A stretch of 64,000 bases of DNA from SCGC-AAA076-P13 sp905478035 (lineage in GTDB: Bacteria; Pseudomonadota; Gammaproteobacteria; Magnimaribacterales; D2472): positions 1,054,001 through 1,118,000 of the forward strand of contig OX044367.1 of NCBI GenBank assembly GCA_943846785.1, read 5' to 3'. Numbering within the stretch: the stretch's first letter is position 1; each line of letters begins with the position of its first letter. The notes below the pieces were generated by a model, which ran no database searches, was not told where the DNA came from, and saw nothing but the letters and a program-made list of their open reading frames with translations. Made by a program: the position numbers and the translations under genes. Positions 42,765 through 52,314 of this stretch are shown one piece after another.

Positions 42765-45689
42765 TTAGAATGAAACTTTAAAATCTATATATGAATTTCT
42801 ACCCATATCTTGATGAGCATCAGCAAAGAATCCATAGAATCTATCAGCCAAAGGTGCTCTTTCATCTTCAATATTTTTTACAGCAAATTTAATTCTAGCT
42901 TTGTTATCACCAATATTAAATTTATAGTAAACAGAAGCATTCATTGTAGTCATCTCAGGTATTACATACCTCGTTCCATCAGCTTTAGTTTCAGAACTTT
43001 GATAGAAATCTCCTTTAGTTAAAGATGACAGTTGAAGACCCCAGTTACCAATCATATAGGTAGCTTTGATACTTGTTTTCTCAACAAAATTACCGTCTTG
43101 TTTTGCAAGATCACCAAAACCATTCAGGACAATATCAAATGGAATTACTCCACTGTTCTGAGCATCCTCTAAAGCCTTATATCCAGCAGTTGGCTTTTGA
43201 GTAAACTCATCAGTTTCAGAATAATTATAAGAAAATTTAAGTCTTCCTATATCCATGTCTACATCATAATAAACACCTATATCAGAACCAGCTAGAGTTC
43301 TTGTAGCTGCGTTTGCATAAGGATCATAAACGATTTGTGCTTCACCAGCTGGACATATGCCTGCAGATGTAAAGTTTGCAATCTCTTCTGCGGTATACCC
43401 TGGATCTTGGTCTCTTAGTACATTTGGATTATTGTAACCAGAACAATTATTAGGTCCATATGCTATTCTTGATACCAAATCAGCTACTAAAGAGTTTGTT
43501 CTTCCAAGTAACACTATCGTATCTTCTTTTTCAATTTCCCATGCATCATAGGTTATTGTAAGACCATTAACTATTGATGGAGAATATACAAAACCCATAG
43601 AGGTATTAGTAGAGGTTTCAGGTTTTAGATTAGGATTAAGTAATCTGAAACTTTGCATTGAATATCTGTCATCTAATGGATCATTAGCTCCAACATAAAG
43701 ACCAACAGCATCATTAATACTTCCTTGTCTAGGGACAAAAAGCTGATTTTGTTGAATTAAATTAGGTACTCTAAATGACGTTGATGCAGAAGCTCTAATG
43801 AGCAATTGATCATTAACATCCCAACCTACGGCAAACTTTCCAACAGTAGACGATTTAGTATCATCTGGGCTTTCATGTCTTACAGCAACTTGAGCATCTA
43901 CATTTTCAAACACTGGCAACATTAATTCTACAAAAGCTGATTTTGTTTGTCTTGTACCAGCAGTATCAGCTGTTGGGCTTGAGCCTAAAACATCTCCAAC
44001 AAATGGAAAACCAAGTCCGGTTACTTTTGAAGTAAACTGAATTGTTCCATCAAGTCTTGGATCTCTGTTATCTGCATAAGCTTCTTTTCTAAATTCAAAA
44101 CCATACAGCATTGCAACAGGACCAGCTGGTAATGTCATAATTTCAGGATTACTTGCTTTAAAATCGATACTACTTAATGAACTTGAATCATTTCTGTAAA
44201 CATCAACTATGGCTGGTGCTAAAGCTGTCTTAACATCTGAAGAAAAAATATTAATTGCAGTTGCTGCTGTTGCTCCATCTAAGCCTGCTTGTAATAAAGA
44301 GTTAGATAGTCTGTTTTCAGTCATATCTTCGGACGTTGCTTTTGAATAAAGCACTGCAGTCTCCCAATCCCATCCAGAAGCTGTAGTACCTCTCATACCA
44401 AGAAGATACCTATAAGTTTCTTTTTCAACATTAATAACTCTTGGGCCAATATCTGGTCTCCAGTTATCAATTCTGATAGCTTTATTTGATGATGAATTAT
44501 CTGCAGAAAGACCTATTGCATTGGCATAGTAATAATTTGGGCCAAGCTCAAGCAATGCTGTACTGAAGTCACCAGCTGGCTCTTTCATTCTTCTATACTC
44601 AGAACCATATGAACCAATCTCCGCAAATAACTCTTTGCCGTCAGACATTTCATGATTGATGAATACAAATAAATTATCTCTTTCTAGTTCACCTCTATAA
44701 TCTCTTATTTGACCAGGGTTTATGTAATACTCACCATCAGCAAGTGAAGTTGTATCGACAGCCAAACATGTTCCGTAACCTGTATCTTTGGAATCTGATC
44801 TAGCGCATCTAGGGTCACCTATTGGAATGATTTGCATTTCTCCAGCAGAATCTGAATAACCAGTTCTTCCTCTCATATCTAGCTGAGCCCATTTACCTGA
44901 ATATCTATTATTAAATGAGCTGTCATTAGCCCATAGAGAGTCGGCTGGGATTAATTTTCTGTGATCTGAATCACCCCATCTTGGATCTTCGCTAGCTTTA
45001 ATAGCGTCTCTGTCATAATAGTCATACATTACAGATACGTTAGTAGCTCCACCGTTTAAATCAACACCATACTTTAAAGTTAATCTGTCGTCTTCAGCTG
45101 CAAAATGATCATAACTCTGAAGTCTATAAGCCACATCAAATCCAACAAAATCTGTTGCAATAACATTATTAATAACACCCGCAACCGCATCAGCACCATA
45201 GATAGCAGAAGCTCCATCTTTAAGTAACTCCACCCTATCAAGACCCATTGTAGGGATAAGATTTGAATTAACTGACATTGTAGGAACATAGTCACCACCT
45301 AGAAGCTCTGTTTGATAACCGGCATTATTTACAAGTCTTCTTCCATTTAATAAGGTCAAAGTATTGCCAACACCCATATTTCTAATATTATAGGCACCAA
45401 CGTCACCCCTTGCAGAGTTGACGCCACCACTATCTGATTCAGCTTCAGTAAAATAGTTTAATCCTTGCTCAGCAAGATTCTCTAAAAGTTCAGTACCATC
45501 CTCAACACCTAAGACATCAATATCATCTGCTGAGATAATAGATACTGGCAAAGCTCCTGATATTTTTGCTCCTTTAATTTGCGAACCAACAGTCACAACC
45601 TCTTCTACGTCTGAATCAGCTGCCTCCTCTTGTGCAAATACACTAGCTGATATAACTAATGGAAATATTAATAGTAATTTTTTTAACAT
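42765..45689 (-). CDS. TonB-dependent outer-membrane receptor
   Basis: A 974-residue intact receptor. It has a signal peptide ending at VFAQEEAAD, a TonB-box-like EEVVTVGSQI, a plug domain (YNIRNMGVGNTLTLLNGRR, IYGADAVAGVINNVIATD) and a long barrel with ASASTSFRVPNLIQQN, ending in aromatic YIDFKVSF as expected for outer-membrane assembly. It imports a large or scarce substrate with TonB energy; the substrate is unknown. Neighbours DASS, ggt and the divergent LysR regulator suggest peptides or organic acids, not iron. A good Shine-Dalgarno (AGGGGAT) precedes the start. Confidence 0.92.
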   Translation of the reverse strand: MLKKLLLIFPLVISASVFAQEEAADSDVEEVVTVGSQIKGAKISGALPVSIISADDIDVLGVEDGTELLENLAEQGLNYFTEAESDSGGVNSARGDVGAYNIRNMGVGNTLTLLNGRRLVNNAGYQTELLGGDYVPTMSVNSNLIPTMGLDRVELLKDGASAIYGADAVAGVINNVIATDFVGFDVAYRLQSYDHFAAEDDRLTLKYGVDLNGGATNVSVMYDYYDRDAIKASEDPRWGDSDHRKLIPADSLWANDSSFNNRYSGKWAQLDMRGRTGYSDSAGEMQIIPIGDPRCARSDSKDTGYGTCLAVDTTSLADGEYYINPGQIRDYRGELERDNLFVFINHEMSDGKELFAEIGSYGSEYRRMKEPAGDFSTALLELGPNYYYANAIGLSADNSSSNKAIRIDNWRPDIGPRVINVEKETYRYLLGMRGTTASGWDWETAVLYSKATSEDMTENRLSNSLLQAGLDGATAATAINIFSSDVKTALAPAIVDVYRNDSSSLSSIDFKASNPEIMTLPAGPVAMLYGFEFRKEAYADNRDPRLDGTIQFTSKVTGLGFPFVGDVLGSSPTADTAGTRQTKSAFVELMLPVFENVDAQVAVRHESPDDTKSSTVGKFAVGWDVNDQLLIRASASTSFRVPNLIQQNQLFVPRQGSINDAVGLYVGANDPLDDRYSMQSFRLLNPNLKPETSTNTSMGFVYSPSIVNGLTITYDAWEIEKEDTIVLLGRTNSLVADLVSRIAYGPNNCSGYNNPNVLRDQDPGYTAEEIANFTSAGICPAGEAQIVYDPYANAATRTLAGSDIGVYYDVDMDIGRLKFSYNYSETDEFTQKPTAGYKALEDAQNSGVIPFDIVLNGFGDLAKQDGNFVEKTSIKATYMIGNWGLQLSSLTKGDFYQSSETKADGTRYVIPEMTTMNASVYYKFNIGDNKARIKFAVKNIEDERAPLADRFYGFFADAHQDMGRNSYIDFKVSF

Positions 45690-45725
45690 GAATTTATCCC
45701 CTAAAATTAATTGTTAATTCTCTAG

Positions 45726-45755
45726 AGTATAGTGCTTAAGGTATTTTTTTGTCTA
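45726..45755 (-). promoter_or_regulatory. candidate promoter of the second TonB receptor
   Basis: TAGACA (45750-45755), an 18-base spacer and TATACT (45726-45731) on the minus strand, about 37 bases upstream of the receptor start. Confidence 0.55.
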
Positions 45756-45782
45756 GCAAATATTGTATTTTTATTTTAATAT

Positions 45783-45805
45783 ATATATAACCCTAGGTTA
45801 TATAT
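45783..45805. promoter_or_regulatory. perfect 10-base inverted repeat covering the lysR start codon
   Basis: ATATATAACC and GGTTATATAT are separated by CTA. The right arm contains the weak ribosome site (AGG, 45795-45797) and two bases of the ATG at 45804. It may be the LysR operator or an RNA hairpin that hides the start. Confidence 0.5.
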
Positions 45806-46682
45806 GTTAAGTTCAAAACAAATAGAAGTCTTTTACCAAGTTTATAAAAGCAATTCAATGTCAGGTGCTGCAGCAAAACTTCAAATTTCTCAACCATCTG
45901 TTAGCAAAACACTTGCTGGCATTGAAAAAAATCTTGGATTTAAACTATTTTTAAGAAAAGGTAAAAAACTGCATCCTACATTAGAGGCAAATGAATTGTT
46001 CGAGTATGCATCTATAGTCACAAATCAGTTAAAAAATTTTAACTACATAGCAAATACATATAAATCTCGTTCATTTGACTATATTAATATTGGTACAACT
46101 CCATCTTTAGCTGAAAGCATAGTCCCAAAAATTATTAATAACTATCTTAAAGATAACAGTGAAACGCGATTTAATTTAATTAACCTAAACAGCATTGACC
46201 TTGTAGAAGATAGATATAAGCCTGATATTGATATAACCATCTGCTTCAATGCAAAAAATCAAAATAATGTTGATTCAGTAATCCTTCAGACTGGTACTCA
46301 TAAATTAGTTTCACCAATTTCTTATAATCTTGCAAATTCTATTGAAATAAAAGAAATTATTGATTTGCCATATATAGAAATTACAAATTTACTCTCTCTT
46401 TATTCTGAGGAGAGCATTATGAATTACTTTATAAAAAATAATTTAGAAATGAATTTTGTTTCTAAATCTGATTCTTACTCTGCCGGTCTAGCAATGATAG
46501 AAATGGGACTTGGAGTTTCTCTACTTGATCATAATACATGCAGCAGAGCCAATTTAGAAAAAGTAAAAGTATCAGACATTAAAGATATTGATTTTAATTA
46601 TTCTATAAATGCTCTTATCAAAAAAGATGTTGTCAAAAATGATTTAATTAAATTTTTTGATTACCTTTCTAAATTAAATTAA
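45804..46682 (+). CDS. LysR-family transcriptional regulator
   Basis: A 292-residue regulator with the N-terminal winged helix-turn-helix (QIEVFYQVYKSNSMSGAAAK, QISQPSVSKTLAGIE) and a LysR substrate-binding domain. It is divergent from the second TonB receptor at a distance of 114 bases, the usual arrangement for a LysR protein that controls its neighbour. The effector is unknown. A perfect palindrome overlaps its start codon. The 3' end overlaps convergent gltX by 14 bases. Confidence 0.9.
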   Translation: MLSSKQIEVFYQVYKSNSMSGAAAKLQISQPSVSKTLAGIEKNLGFKLFLRKGKKLHPTLEANELFEYASIVTNQLKNFNYIANTYKSRSFDYINIGTTPSLAESIVPKIINNYLKDNSETRFNLINLNSIDLVEDRYKPDIDITICFNAKNQNNVDSVILQTGTHKLVSPISYNLANSIEIKEIIDLPYIEITNLLSLYSEESIMNYFIKNNLEMNFVSKSDSYSAGLAMIEMGLGVSLLDHNTCSRANLEKVKVSDIKDIDFNYSINALIKKDVVKNDLIKFFDYLSKLN

Positions 46683-48057
46683 TTAACTTTTCAATTCTTG
46701 TAATTGCCTCTTCCTTTTTAAATAAGGATAGTGTCATGCCTAATGATGGTGAATTTGTAGAACCTGTTAGCGCTATTCTTAATGGTTGATTGACTTTGGG
46801 TACAGACAGTCCTTTTTCATCTCTGTATGAAGATAAAATATTATCAATATTTGCTTCATCCCATTTTTGAACTGAGTTGAGCTTGTCTCTCAAATCAATC
46901 AAGATTTCACTTGAGCTACCAATAAATTTATCAATCGCTTTTTGGTTGTATTCGGTTACATCTTGAAAATAACAAATTAGATTAGATGCAATGCCTTCAA
47001 GATTATTTGCAGATGATCTCATCGAATCAATTAGTATTTCTTTTTTGGGATGGGTATTAATATCTATCTTTTTGGATTCAAGAAAAGGCTTAATATGATG
47101 AATGAATTCTTCTAATTCTAAATTAGCCATATGCTGAGAATTTAAAAAATCTAGTTTAGTAATATCAAAAATAGCTCCCGCCTTCTGAACATCATTAATA
47201 TTAAACTCTTTAATTAAATCTTCTAAATAAAATACCTCTTTCTCACCTCTAGACCAGCCCAATCTTGCCAGGGTATTTAAAATAGCAGAATCTAAATAGC
47301 CTAGCTCTTTGTATTCTTGAAGGCTTGTAGCTGCATGTCTTTTGGAAAGCCTCTTTTTATCAGTTCCAAGAACCAGTGGTAAGTGAGCATATTCCAGCTC
47401 GGGATAACCCAATGCATTTTGGATATGAATTTGCCTGGGAGTATTGCTTATATGATCTTCACCCCTAATAACTGTAGTAACACCTTGCTCATAGTCATCA
47501 ATAACATTACACAAGTGATAGGTTGGACTTCCATCGCTTCGAAGTATTATTAGATCATCTAATTCAGAATTATTAAAAACGATGTCACCTCTTACATGAT
47601 CTTTGACAACAACCTCCCCATCTAGCGGAGTTTTTAATCTTAAAACAGTTTTTTCTGATTTTGATAAATTTTTATTTCTTGAACGACCATCATATTGTGG
47701 TTTTAAACCTTTAGATTGTTGCTCTGCTCTCATCTGATCCAGCTCCTCAACAGAACAATCACAATAATAAGCCTGATTTGAATCAATTAATTTTTGAGCA
47801 GCAGCTATGTAAACATCATTTCTTTCTGATTGATTGATCGGTTCTAAATCTGGACTCAAGCCAATAGAATGAAGACTATCAAGTATGTTTTTTTCGAATT
47901 CTTTAGTGGATCTTTCTCTATCTGTATCTTCAATACGTATTAAAAATAATCCATTATTTTGTTTGGCATAAACATAATTAAATAAAGCAGTTCTAACTCC
48001 TCCAATATGAAGTGTTCCTGTTGGACTTGGTGCAAATCTTGTAACTACTTTTTTCAT
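46669..48057 (-). CDS. gltX: glutamyl-tRNA synthetase
   Basis: About 462 residues from the ATG at 48057, which shares a base with the dnaQ stop (TAATG). An ATG at 48072 is also in frame, but the shorter form begins MKKVVTRFAPSPTG as the family does. Class I motifs are the HIGH-like PSPTGTLHIGG and the KMSKS-like KRLSKRHAA. It charges tRNA-Glu. Placement downstream of rnhA-dnaQ is less usual than the rest of that neighbourhood. Confidence 0.96.
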   Translation of the reverse strand: MKKVVTRFAPSPTGTLHIGGVRTALFNYVYAKQNNGLFLIRIEDTDRERSTKEFEKNILDSLHSIGLSPDLEPINQSERNDVYIAAAQKLIDSNQAYYCDCSVEELDQMRAEQQSKGLKPQYDGRSRNKNLSKSEKTVLRLKTPLDGEVVVKDHVRGDIVFNNSELDDLIILRSDGSPTYHLCNVIDDYEQGVTTVIRGEDHISNTPRQIHIQNALGYPELEYAHLPLVLGTDKKRLSKRHAATSLQEYKELGYLDSAILNTLARLGWSRGEKEVFYLEDLIKEFNINDVQKAGAIFDITKLDFLNSQHMANLELEEFIHHIKPFLESKKIDINTHPKKEILIDSMRSSANNLEGIASNLICYFQDVTEYNQKAIDKFIGSSSEILIDLRDKLNSVQKWDEANIDNILSSYRDEKGLSVPKVNQPLRIALTGSTNSPSLGMTLSLFKKEEAITRIEKLINLI

Positions 48058-48773
48058 TAACTTTTTCTCCATATAGGTTCAACGGATGTTCTTTCGTGCA
48101 TATCTGAAAGCATATTCTCATGCTCATTTAATTCATTTTCATTTGTAATTATTTTTTTTAGGTCAAACTTATTTAAAGATGTATTATCATTTTCTAATTT
48201 ATTATTAATTGACTGAATATCATTATGAGAAATGAATTCAAACTTTTTTTGACCTCCAGTCAGATGAAGGTAAACGTCGGCAAGAATATTCGCATCTTTT
48301 AATCCTCCATGAAGCTCCCTGTCATAGCCTTTAATATCGAACCTTGTAACCAAAGCATCAAGAGTATTCCTCTGACCAGGAAACATATCCCTTGCCATTT
48401 TTAATGAGTCTTCAATAGTACATATTTCTTCAAGTTTAGGGAAAGTTGAAGATGCTAATTTAAGTTCATTATTTAAAAATCCAACATCAAACTCGGCATT
48501 ATGGATAACAAGAGTTGCGCCGTCTACAAATTCTAAGAACTCCTCTGCAATTTCTTCAAAAAGTGGTTTATCGTTAAGGTCTTCATTTGTAATTCCATGA
48601 ACTTGAGTGGCCTCATCATCAATCATTCGCGAAGGATTTAAGTATGTATGGAAGTGATCATCTGATTTCTGCCTGTCATTTAATAATACTGCGCCTATCT
48701 CAATAATCCTGTGACCCTCTCTTACATGGAGTCCAGTAGTTTCAGTATCAAGAATAATATATTTTTTTGCCAT
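48057..48773 (-). CDS. dnaQ: DNA polymerase III epsilon subunit (3'-5' proofreading exonuclease)
   Basis: A 238-residue DEDDh exonuclease: ILDTETTGL with Asp8 and Glu10, VIHNAEFDVGFL, and a C-terminal ELHGGLKDANILADVYL with the catalytic His and Asp. The length and the clamp-binding tail are typical of epsilon. It is 2 bases downstream of rnhA, the conserved gammaproteobacterial pair. Confidence 0.95.
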   Translation of the reverse strand: MAKKYIILDTETTGLHVREGHRIIEIGAVLLNDRQKSDDHFHTYLNPSRMIDDEATQVHGITNEDLNDKPLFEEIAEEFLEFVDGATLVIHNAEFDVGFLNNELKLASSTFPKLEEICTIEDSLKMARDMFPGQRNTLDALVTRFDIKGYDRELHGGLKDANILADVYLHLTGGQKKFEFISHNDIQSINNKLENDNTSLNKFDLKKIITNENELNEHENMLSDMHERTSVEPIWRKS

Positions 48774-48775
48774 AT

Positions 48776-49207
48776 TTAGAGACTATCTATACCTTTATTA
48801 GCTAATTGATCAGCTATTTCATTTTGTTTATGGCCCGAATGACCCTTAACCCATTTCCAATTAACATTATGCATAGAAACTGCTTGATCTAATTCAATCC
48901 AAAGATCTTTATTTTTTACATCTTTTTTAGATGAATTTTTCCAATTATTATTTTTCCAATTAGTTATCCAAGAAGTTATTCCCTGCATCACATATTTTGA
49001 ATCAGTGATTAGATTTACCTCACAGGATTCTTTGAGTGCCTTTAAACCCTCTATTGCAGCTTTTAATTCCATTTGATTATTAGTAGTTTCTTTATTCCCG
49101 CCATAGTACTCTTTAGATATATCTCCAAACTCTATAAGCACCCCCCAGCCTCCCGGACCCGGATTTCCTCTGCATGCTCCATCTGTATAAATATTTACTG
49201 TTTTCAT
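48776..49207 (-). CDS. rnhA: ribonuclease HI
   Basis: A 143-residue enzyme that cuts RNA in RNA/DNA hybrids. The active-site acids are visible as Asp9 (YTDGACRGNPGPGG), Glu47 (NQMELKAA), Asp69 (ITDSKYV) and the late Asp in NEIADQLAN. It is divergent from gloB with only 22 bases between the start codons, and neither start has a clear Shine-Dalgarno. Confidence 0.96.
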   Translation of the reverse strand: MKTVNIYTDGACRGNPGPGGWGVLIEFGDISKEYYGGNKETTNNQMELKAAIEGLKALKESCEVNLITDSKYVMQGITSWITNWKNNNWKNSSKKDVKNKDLWIELDQAVSMHNVNWKWVKGHSGHKQNEIADQLANKGIDSL

Positions 49208-49223
49208 AAAATTAATTTAGAAT
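49194..49223 (+). promoter_or_regulatory. candidate gloB promoter, leaderless
   Basis: TTTACT (49194-49199), an 18-base spacer and TAGAAT (49218-49223) would start transcription at about the A of the gloB ATG (49230). No Shine-Dalgarno precedes that ATG. Confidence 0.4.
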
Positions 49224-49229
49224 TCACTT

Positions 49230-49994
49230 ATGATTAATATAGAACCAATCAAGGCGTTTAATGATAATTATATTTGGTTACTCACAACTAATGAAGGGTC
49301 AATTGTTATCGATCCTGGTGAAGCAGATAAAACTATACAATTTTTAAAGAAAAATGATCTTGAGTTAGAAGGGATTTTAATAACCCATCATCACTTTGAT
49401 CATACTGGCGGCATTCAAGATATAGTTGAATTTAAGAATGTCGATGTCTATGGTCCTGTTAATAATATTTCAAGTATTAATCAACGATTAAAAGATGGTG
49501 ATTCGATTAGTATTATTGGAATTGATTTTGAGATAATTGAAATTCCAGGACACACATTAGATCACATAGCATTTTTCAGTAAAAATAATGGTAGTCCGAT
49601 TTTATTTTGTGGTGATACGTTGTTTTCATCTGGATGTGGAAGAGTCTTCGAAGGAACATTTGAGCAGATGCATCAATCTATTTTGAAGCTTAAGTCCCTT
49701 CCTGCAAATACTGAGATATATGCTGGACATGAATATACAGAATCTAACCTTAAGTTTGCTTTAGAGGTTGAGCCACTTAATCAAAAACTAATTTCAAGAT
49801 ATAATGATGTTCAAAATCTAATTAATAAAGGAATTCCAACATTACCCTCAACGCTTGAACTGGAACTAGAAGTAAACCCCTTCTTGAGGTGTGAAACTAA
49901 TGAAGTTCAAAATAGTGTAATTAAGCAATTTAATACATCAAATCATGAAGATGAAATATTTAAGGCGTTAAGGCAATGGAAAGACAATTTCTAG
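49230..49994 (+). CDS. gloB: hydroxyacylglutathione hydrolase (glyoxalase II)
   Basis: A 254-residue metallo-beta-lactamase-fold enzyme that hydrolyses S-lactoylglutathione. The dinuclear metal site THHHFDH (His53, His55, Asp57, His58) is visible, with GHTLDH, FCGDTLFSSGCGR and the C-terminal glutathione-binding region of GloB (YAGHEYTESNLKFA). The gloB-mltD pair beside rnhA-dnaQ matches the E. coli neighbourhood. Confidence 0.94.
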   Translation: MINIEPIKAFNDNYIWLLTTNEGSIVIDPGEADKTIQFLKKNDLELEGILITHHHFDHTGGIQDIVEFKNVDVYGPVNNISSINQRLKDGDSISIIGIDFEIIEIPGHTLDHIAFFSKNNGSPILFCGDTLFSSGCGRVFEGTFEQMHQSILKLKSLPANTEIYAGHEYTESNLKFALEVEPLNQKLISRYNDVQNLINKGIPTLPSTLELELEVNPFLRCETNEVQNSVIKQFNTSNHEDEIFKALRQWKDNF

Positions 49995-51460
49995 TTATAT
50001 TATCTATCTGCTTATTAGCTAGTTGCCAAACTACAAATAATGGCACCTTAAATAAAATTAATGATATTGATGAGACACTAGTAAATAGTGATTTGAAGAC
50101 AGAAGCACCAGTGGTAATCGAAGAGCCTCCCAAAGATGTTTGGGAATATATTATAAATAAATCTTTGCAAGATTCAGAAATAGTAATTAATGATCAAGCG
50201 CTTTTATTTATGAATAATCATATAAAAGATGTTGAAAATTTTAATGAATATCTAAATAAATCATATTATTTTATCTACTATGTAGTTCAAGAACTTGAGG
50301 CAGCAAATTTACCTGTAGAGCTTGCGTTTATTCCATTTATAGAAAGTAACTATGATCCCTTTTCTATTTCTCCATCTGGGGCAGTTGGTCTGTGGCAATT
50401 TATGCCAAAAACAGGAAGACTTTTTAATCTGGAGAAATCATGGTGGTCCGAAGACAGACATGATCCTTACAGGTCAACTCATGCAGCAATTGGATATTTT
50501 AAATACCTATTTGAAAGGTTTGATAATGATATATATTTGGCTCTAGCAGCATATAATGCAGGCCCTACTTATCTTGATAGGCAAATAAGAAAAAATAAAA
50601 GACAAGGCTTGGATACTGACTTTTTTTCATTAAATTTATCAAAACAGGTAACTGAATATATCCCAAAATATATAGCCATAAGAGAATTAGTATTTAATGC
50701 AGAAAAGTATGGGATTGTTCTTCCAAAAATTCCAGTAGAATCAGTTGTTCAGAAAGTCGAAATCCCAGGTCAGGTTGAAATTATCACTCTAAGTGATTAC
50801 TTAGGTATTAAGCCTGAGTTGCTTTATAAGCTTAATGCAGGTTATACAAAATGGGCATCTGCCCCAAAAGATAAAAGTGTATTTTATATTCCAATTGATA
50901 AAGCATTTCTTCTTGATGACCCAGAAAGCCCTTTTGAGAATGTGAATCAAATTAATTGGATATCGCATGTTGTTTCATCTGGTGATAGTCTTTGGAGTCT
51001 TGCTAGAAAATATGATACTGAGGTAAGAATTATTAAAGAAATAAATTATATTGAAAGTGATTTATTGTCTATAAGTGATACCTTGCTGATCCCTCTAAGC
51101 AAAATGAAAACTAATAATTTTATTCCATATGAAATGCATATAGTATCTGAAGGAGATACTTTATGGGAGATCTCAAATAAATATAAAATTCCATTAAAAG
51201 ATCTTCTCAGAATTAACTCTCTAACCGAATCATCTTATCTTCAACTTGGTCAACAGTTAACTATTGGCAATAAAAATATTCATCGGAATATAGAGTCAAA
51301 GAAAAGAACAATTCTTTACTCGGTTAAACAAGGTGATAATCTTTATAAGATATCTGAATTATTTGATGTAAGCATCCAAAGCATAAAAGATATTAATGAA
51401 TTTGAAGCTTCTCAACTTATGCCAGGACAAATAATTAAAATTGCTATAAGAGCTTTTTAG
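49976..51460 (+). CDS. mltD: membrane-bound lytic murein transglycosylase D with three LysM domains
   Basis: A 494-residue lipoprotein (LLASC, Cys17) that overlaps gloB by 19 bases. The SLT catalytic domain has AFIPFIESNYDPFSISPSG with catalytic Glu123, and GLWQFMP. Three LysM peptidoglycan-binding domains follow at about residues 332-375, 388-432 and 448-492 (GDSLWSLARKY, GDTLWEISNKY, GDNLYKISELF). E. coli MltD has two LysM, so this one has an extra copy. It trims peptidoglycan from the outer-membrane side. Confidence 0.94.
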   Translation: MERQFLVILSICLLASCQTTNNGTLNKINDIDETLVNSDLKTEAPVVIEEPPKDVWEYIINKSLQDSEIVINDQALLFMNNHIKDVENFNEYLNKSYYFIYYVVQELEAANLPVELAFIPFIESNYDPFSISPSGAVGLWQFMPKTGRLFNLEKSWWSEDRHDPYRSTHAAIGYFKYLFERFDNDIYLALAAYNAGPTYLDRQIRKNKRQGLDTDFFSLNLSKQVTEYIPKYIAIRELVFNAEKYGIVLPKIPVESVVQKVEIPGQVEIITLSDYLGIKPELLYKLNAGYTKWASAPKDKSVFYIPIDKAFLLDDPESPFENVNQINWISHVVSSGDSLWSLARKYDTEVRIIKEINYIESDLLSISDTLLIPLSKMKTNNFIPYEMHIVSEGDTLWEISNKYKIPLKDLLRINSLTESSYLQLGQQLTIGNKNIHRNIESKKRTILYSVKQGDNLYKISELFDVSIQSIKDINEFEASQLMPGQIIKIAIRAF

Positions 51461-52314
51461 TTATCAGTAGTTTTTGGATCAAGTGCATCTCTAAGTCCAT
51501 CACCAAAGAAATTTAGTGCAAAGAGAGTAATCGTGAATGTTAAGCCAGGGTAAATTAGCAACCAACCAAACTCCTCCATTGATTCAACGCCATCTTTAAT
51601 TAATGTTCCCCAGCTGCTCATTGGTGGTTGAATACCTAAGCCAAGAAAACTTAGAAAGCTTTCAAGTAACATTACCTGGGGAATTGTTAAGGTGGCATAT
51701 ACAGCAATAGGGCCTAAAATATTTGGTAATAAGTGTCTCTTAAACATTGAGAAGTTACTGACGCCCATAGCCTTTGCTGCAAGTACAAATTCTTGATTTT
51801 TTAATCCTATGACTTGACCTCTTACTATCCTAGACATTGTTAACCATTCAACAGCACCAATTGCTCCAAATAGAAGCCACAGATTGCTACCAAATATAAC
51901 CATAAGTAGAATTACGAAGATGATAAAAGGAAGGCCATATAAAATATCAACAATCCTCATCATAATAGAATCAACTCTTCCACCAAAAAATCCTGCAATG
52001 ATTCCCCAAGATACGCCAATAACTAATGCAACACCTGTTGCAACAAATCCAACTAAAAGTGAAACTCTAGCGCCATAAAGAATTCTGCTTAGAAGATCTC
52101 TTCCCAATATATCAGTGCCAAGAAGATGTTCTGCAGAAGGTGGTGATGCTCCTAAGTCAAGGTCTTGATAAGAATAAGAATATGGTGCAATCCATGGAGC
52201 CAATAACGCACTAATTATTAATGCAACTAAAATACCACCGCCGATCATTGCAGCTTTATTTCGCGTTAAACGATATATAGCATCAGACCATAAAGAAGAA
52301 TTTTTATTCTTCAT
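51457..52314 (-). CDS. oppC: ABC peptide transporter permease, OppC/DppC type
   Basis: A 285-residue inner-membrane permease with an N-terminal cytosolic/TM segment typical of OppC and the EAA-like loop (FVLAAKAMGVSNFSMFKRHLLPNILGP). It overlaps oppB by 4 bases. Its 3' end overlaps convergent mltD by 4 bases, so the usual oppD and oppF ATPase genes are not downstream here. Confidence 0.9.
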   Translation of the reverse strand: MKNKNSSLWSDAIYRLTRNKAAMIGGGILVALIISALLAPWIAPYSYSYQDLDLGASPPSAEHLLGTDILGRDLLSRILYGARVSLLVGFVATGVALVIGVSWGIIAGFFGGRVDSIMMRIVDILYGLPFIIFVILLMVIFGSNLWLLFGAIGAVEWLTMSRIVRGQVIGLKNQEFVLAAKAMGVSNFSMFKRHLLPNILGPIAVYATLTIPQVMLLESFLSFLGLGIQPPMSSWGTLIKDGVESMEEFGWLLIYPGLTFTITLFALNFFGDGLRDALDPKTTDN

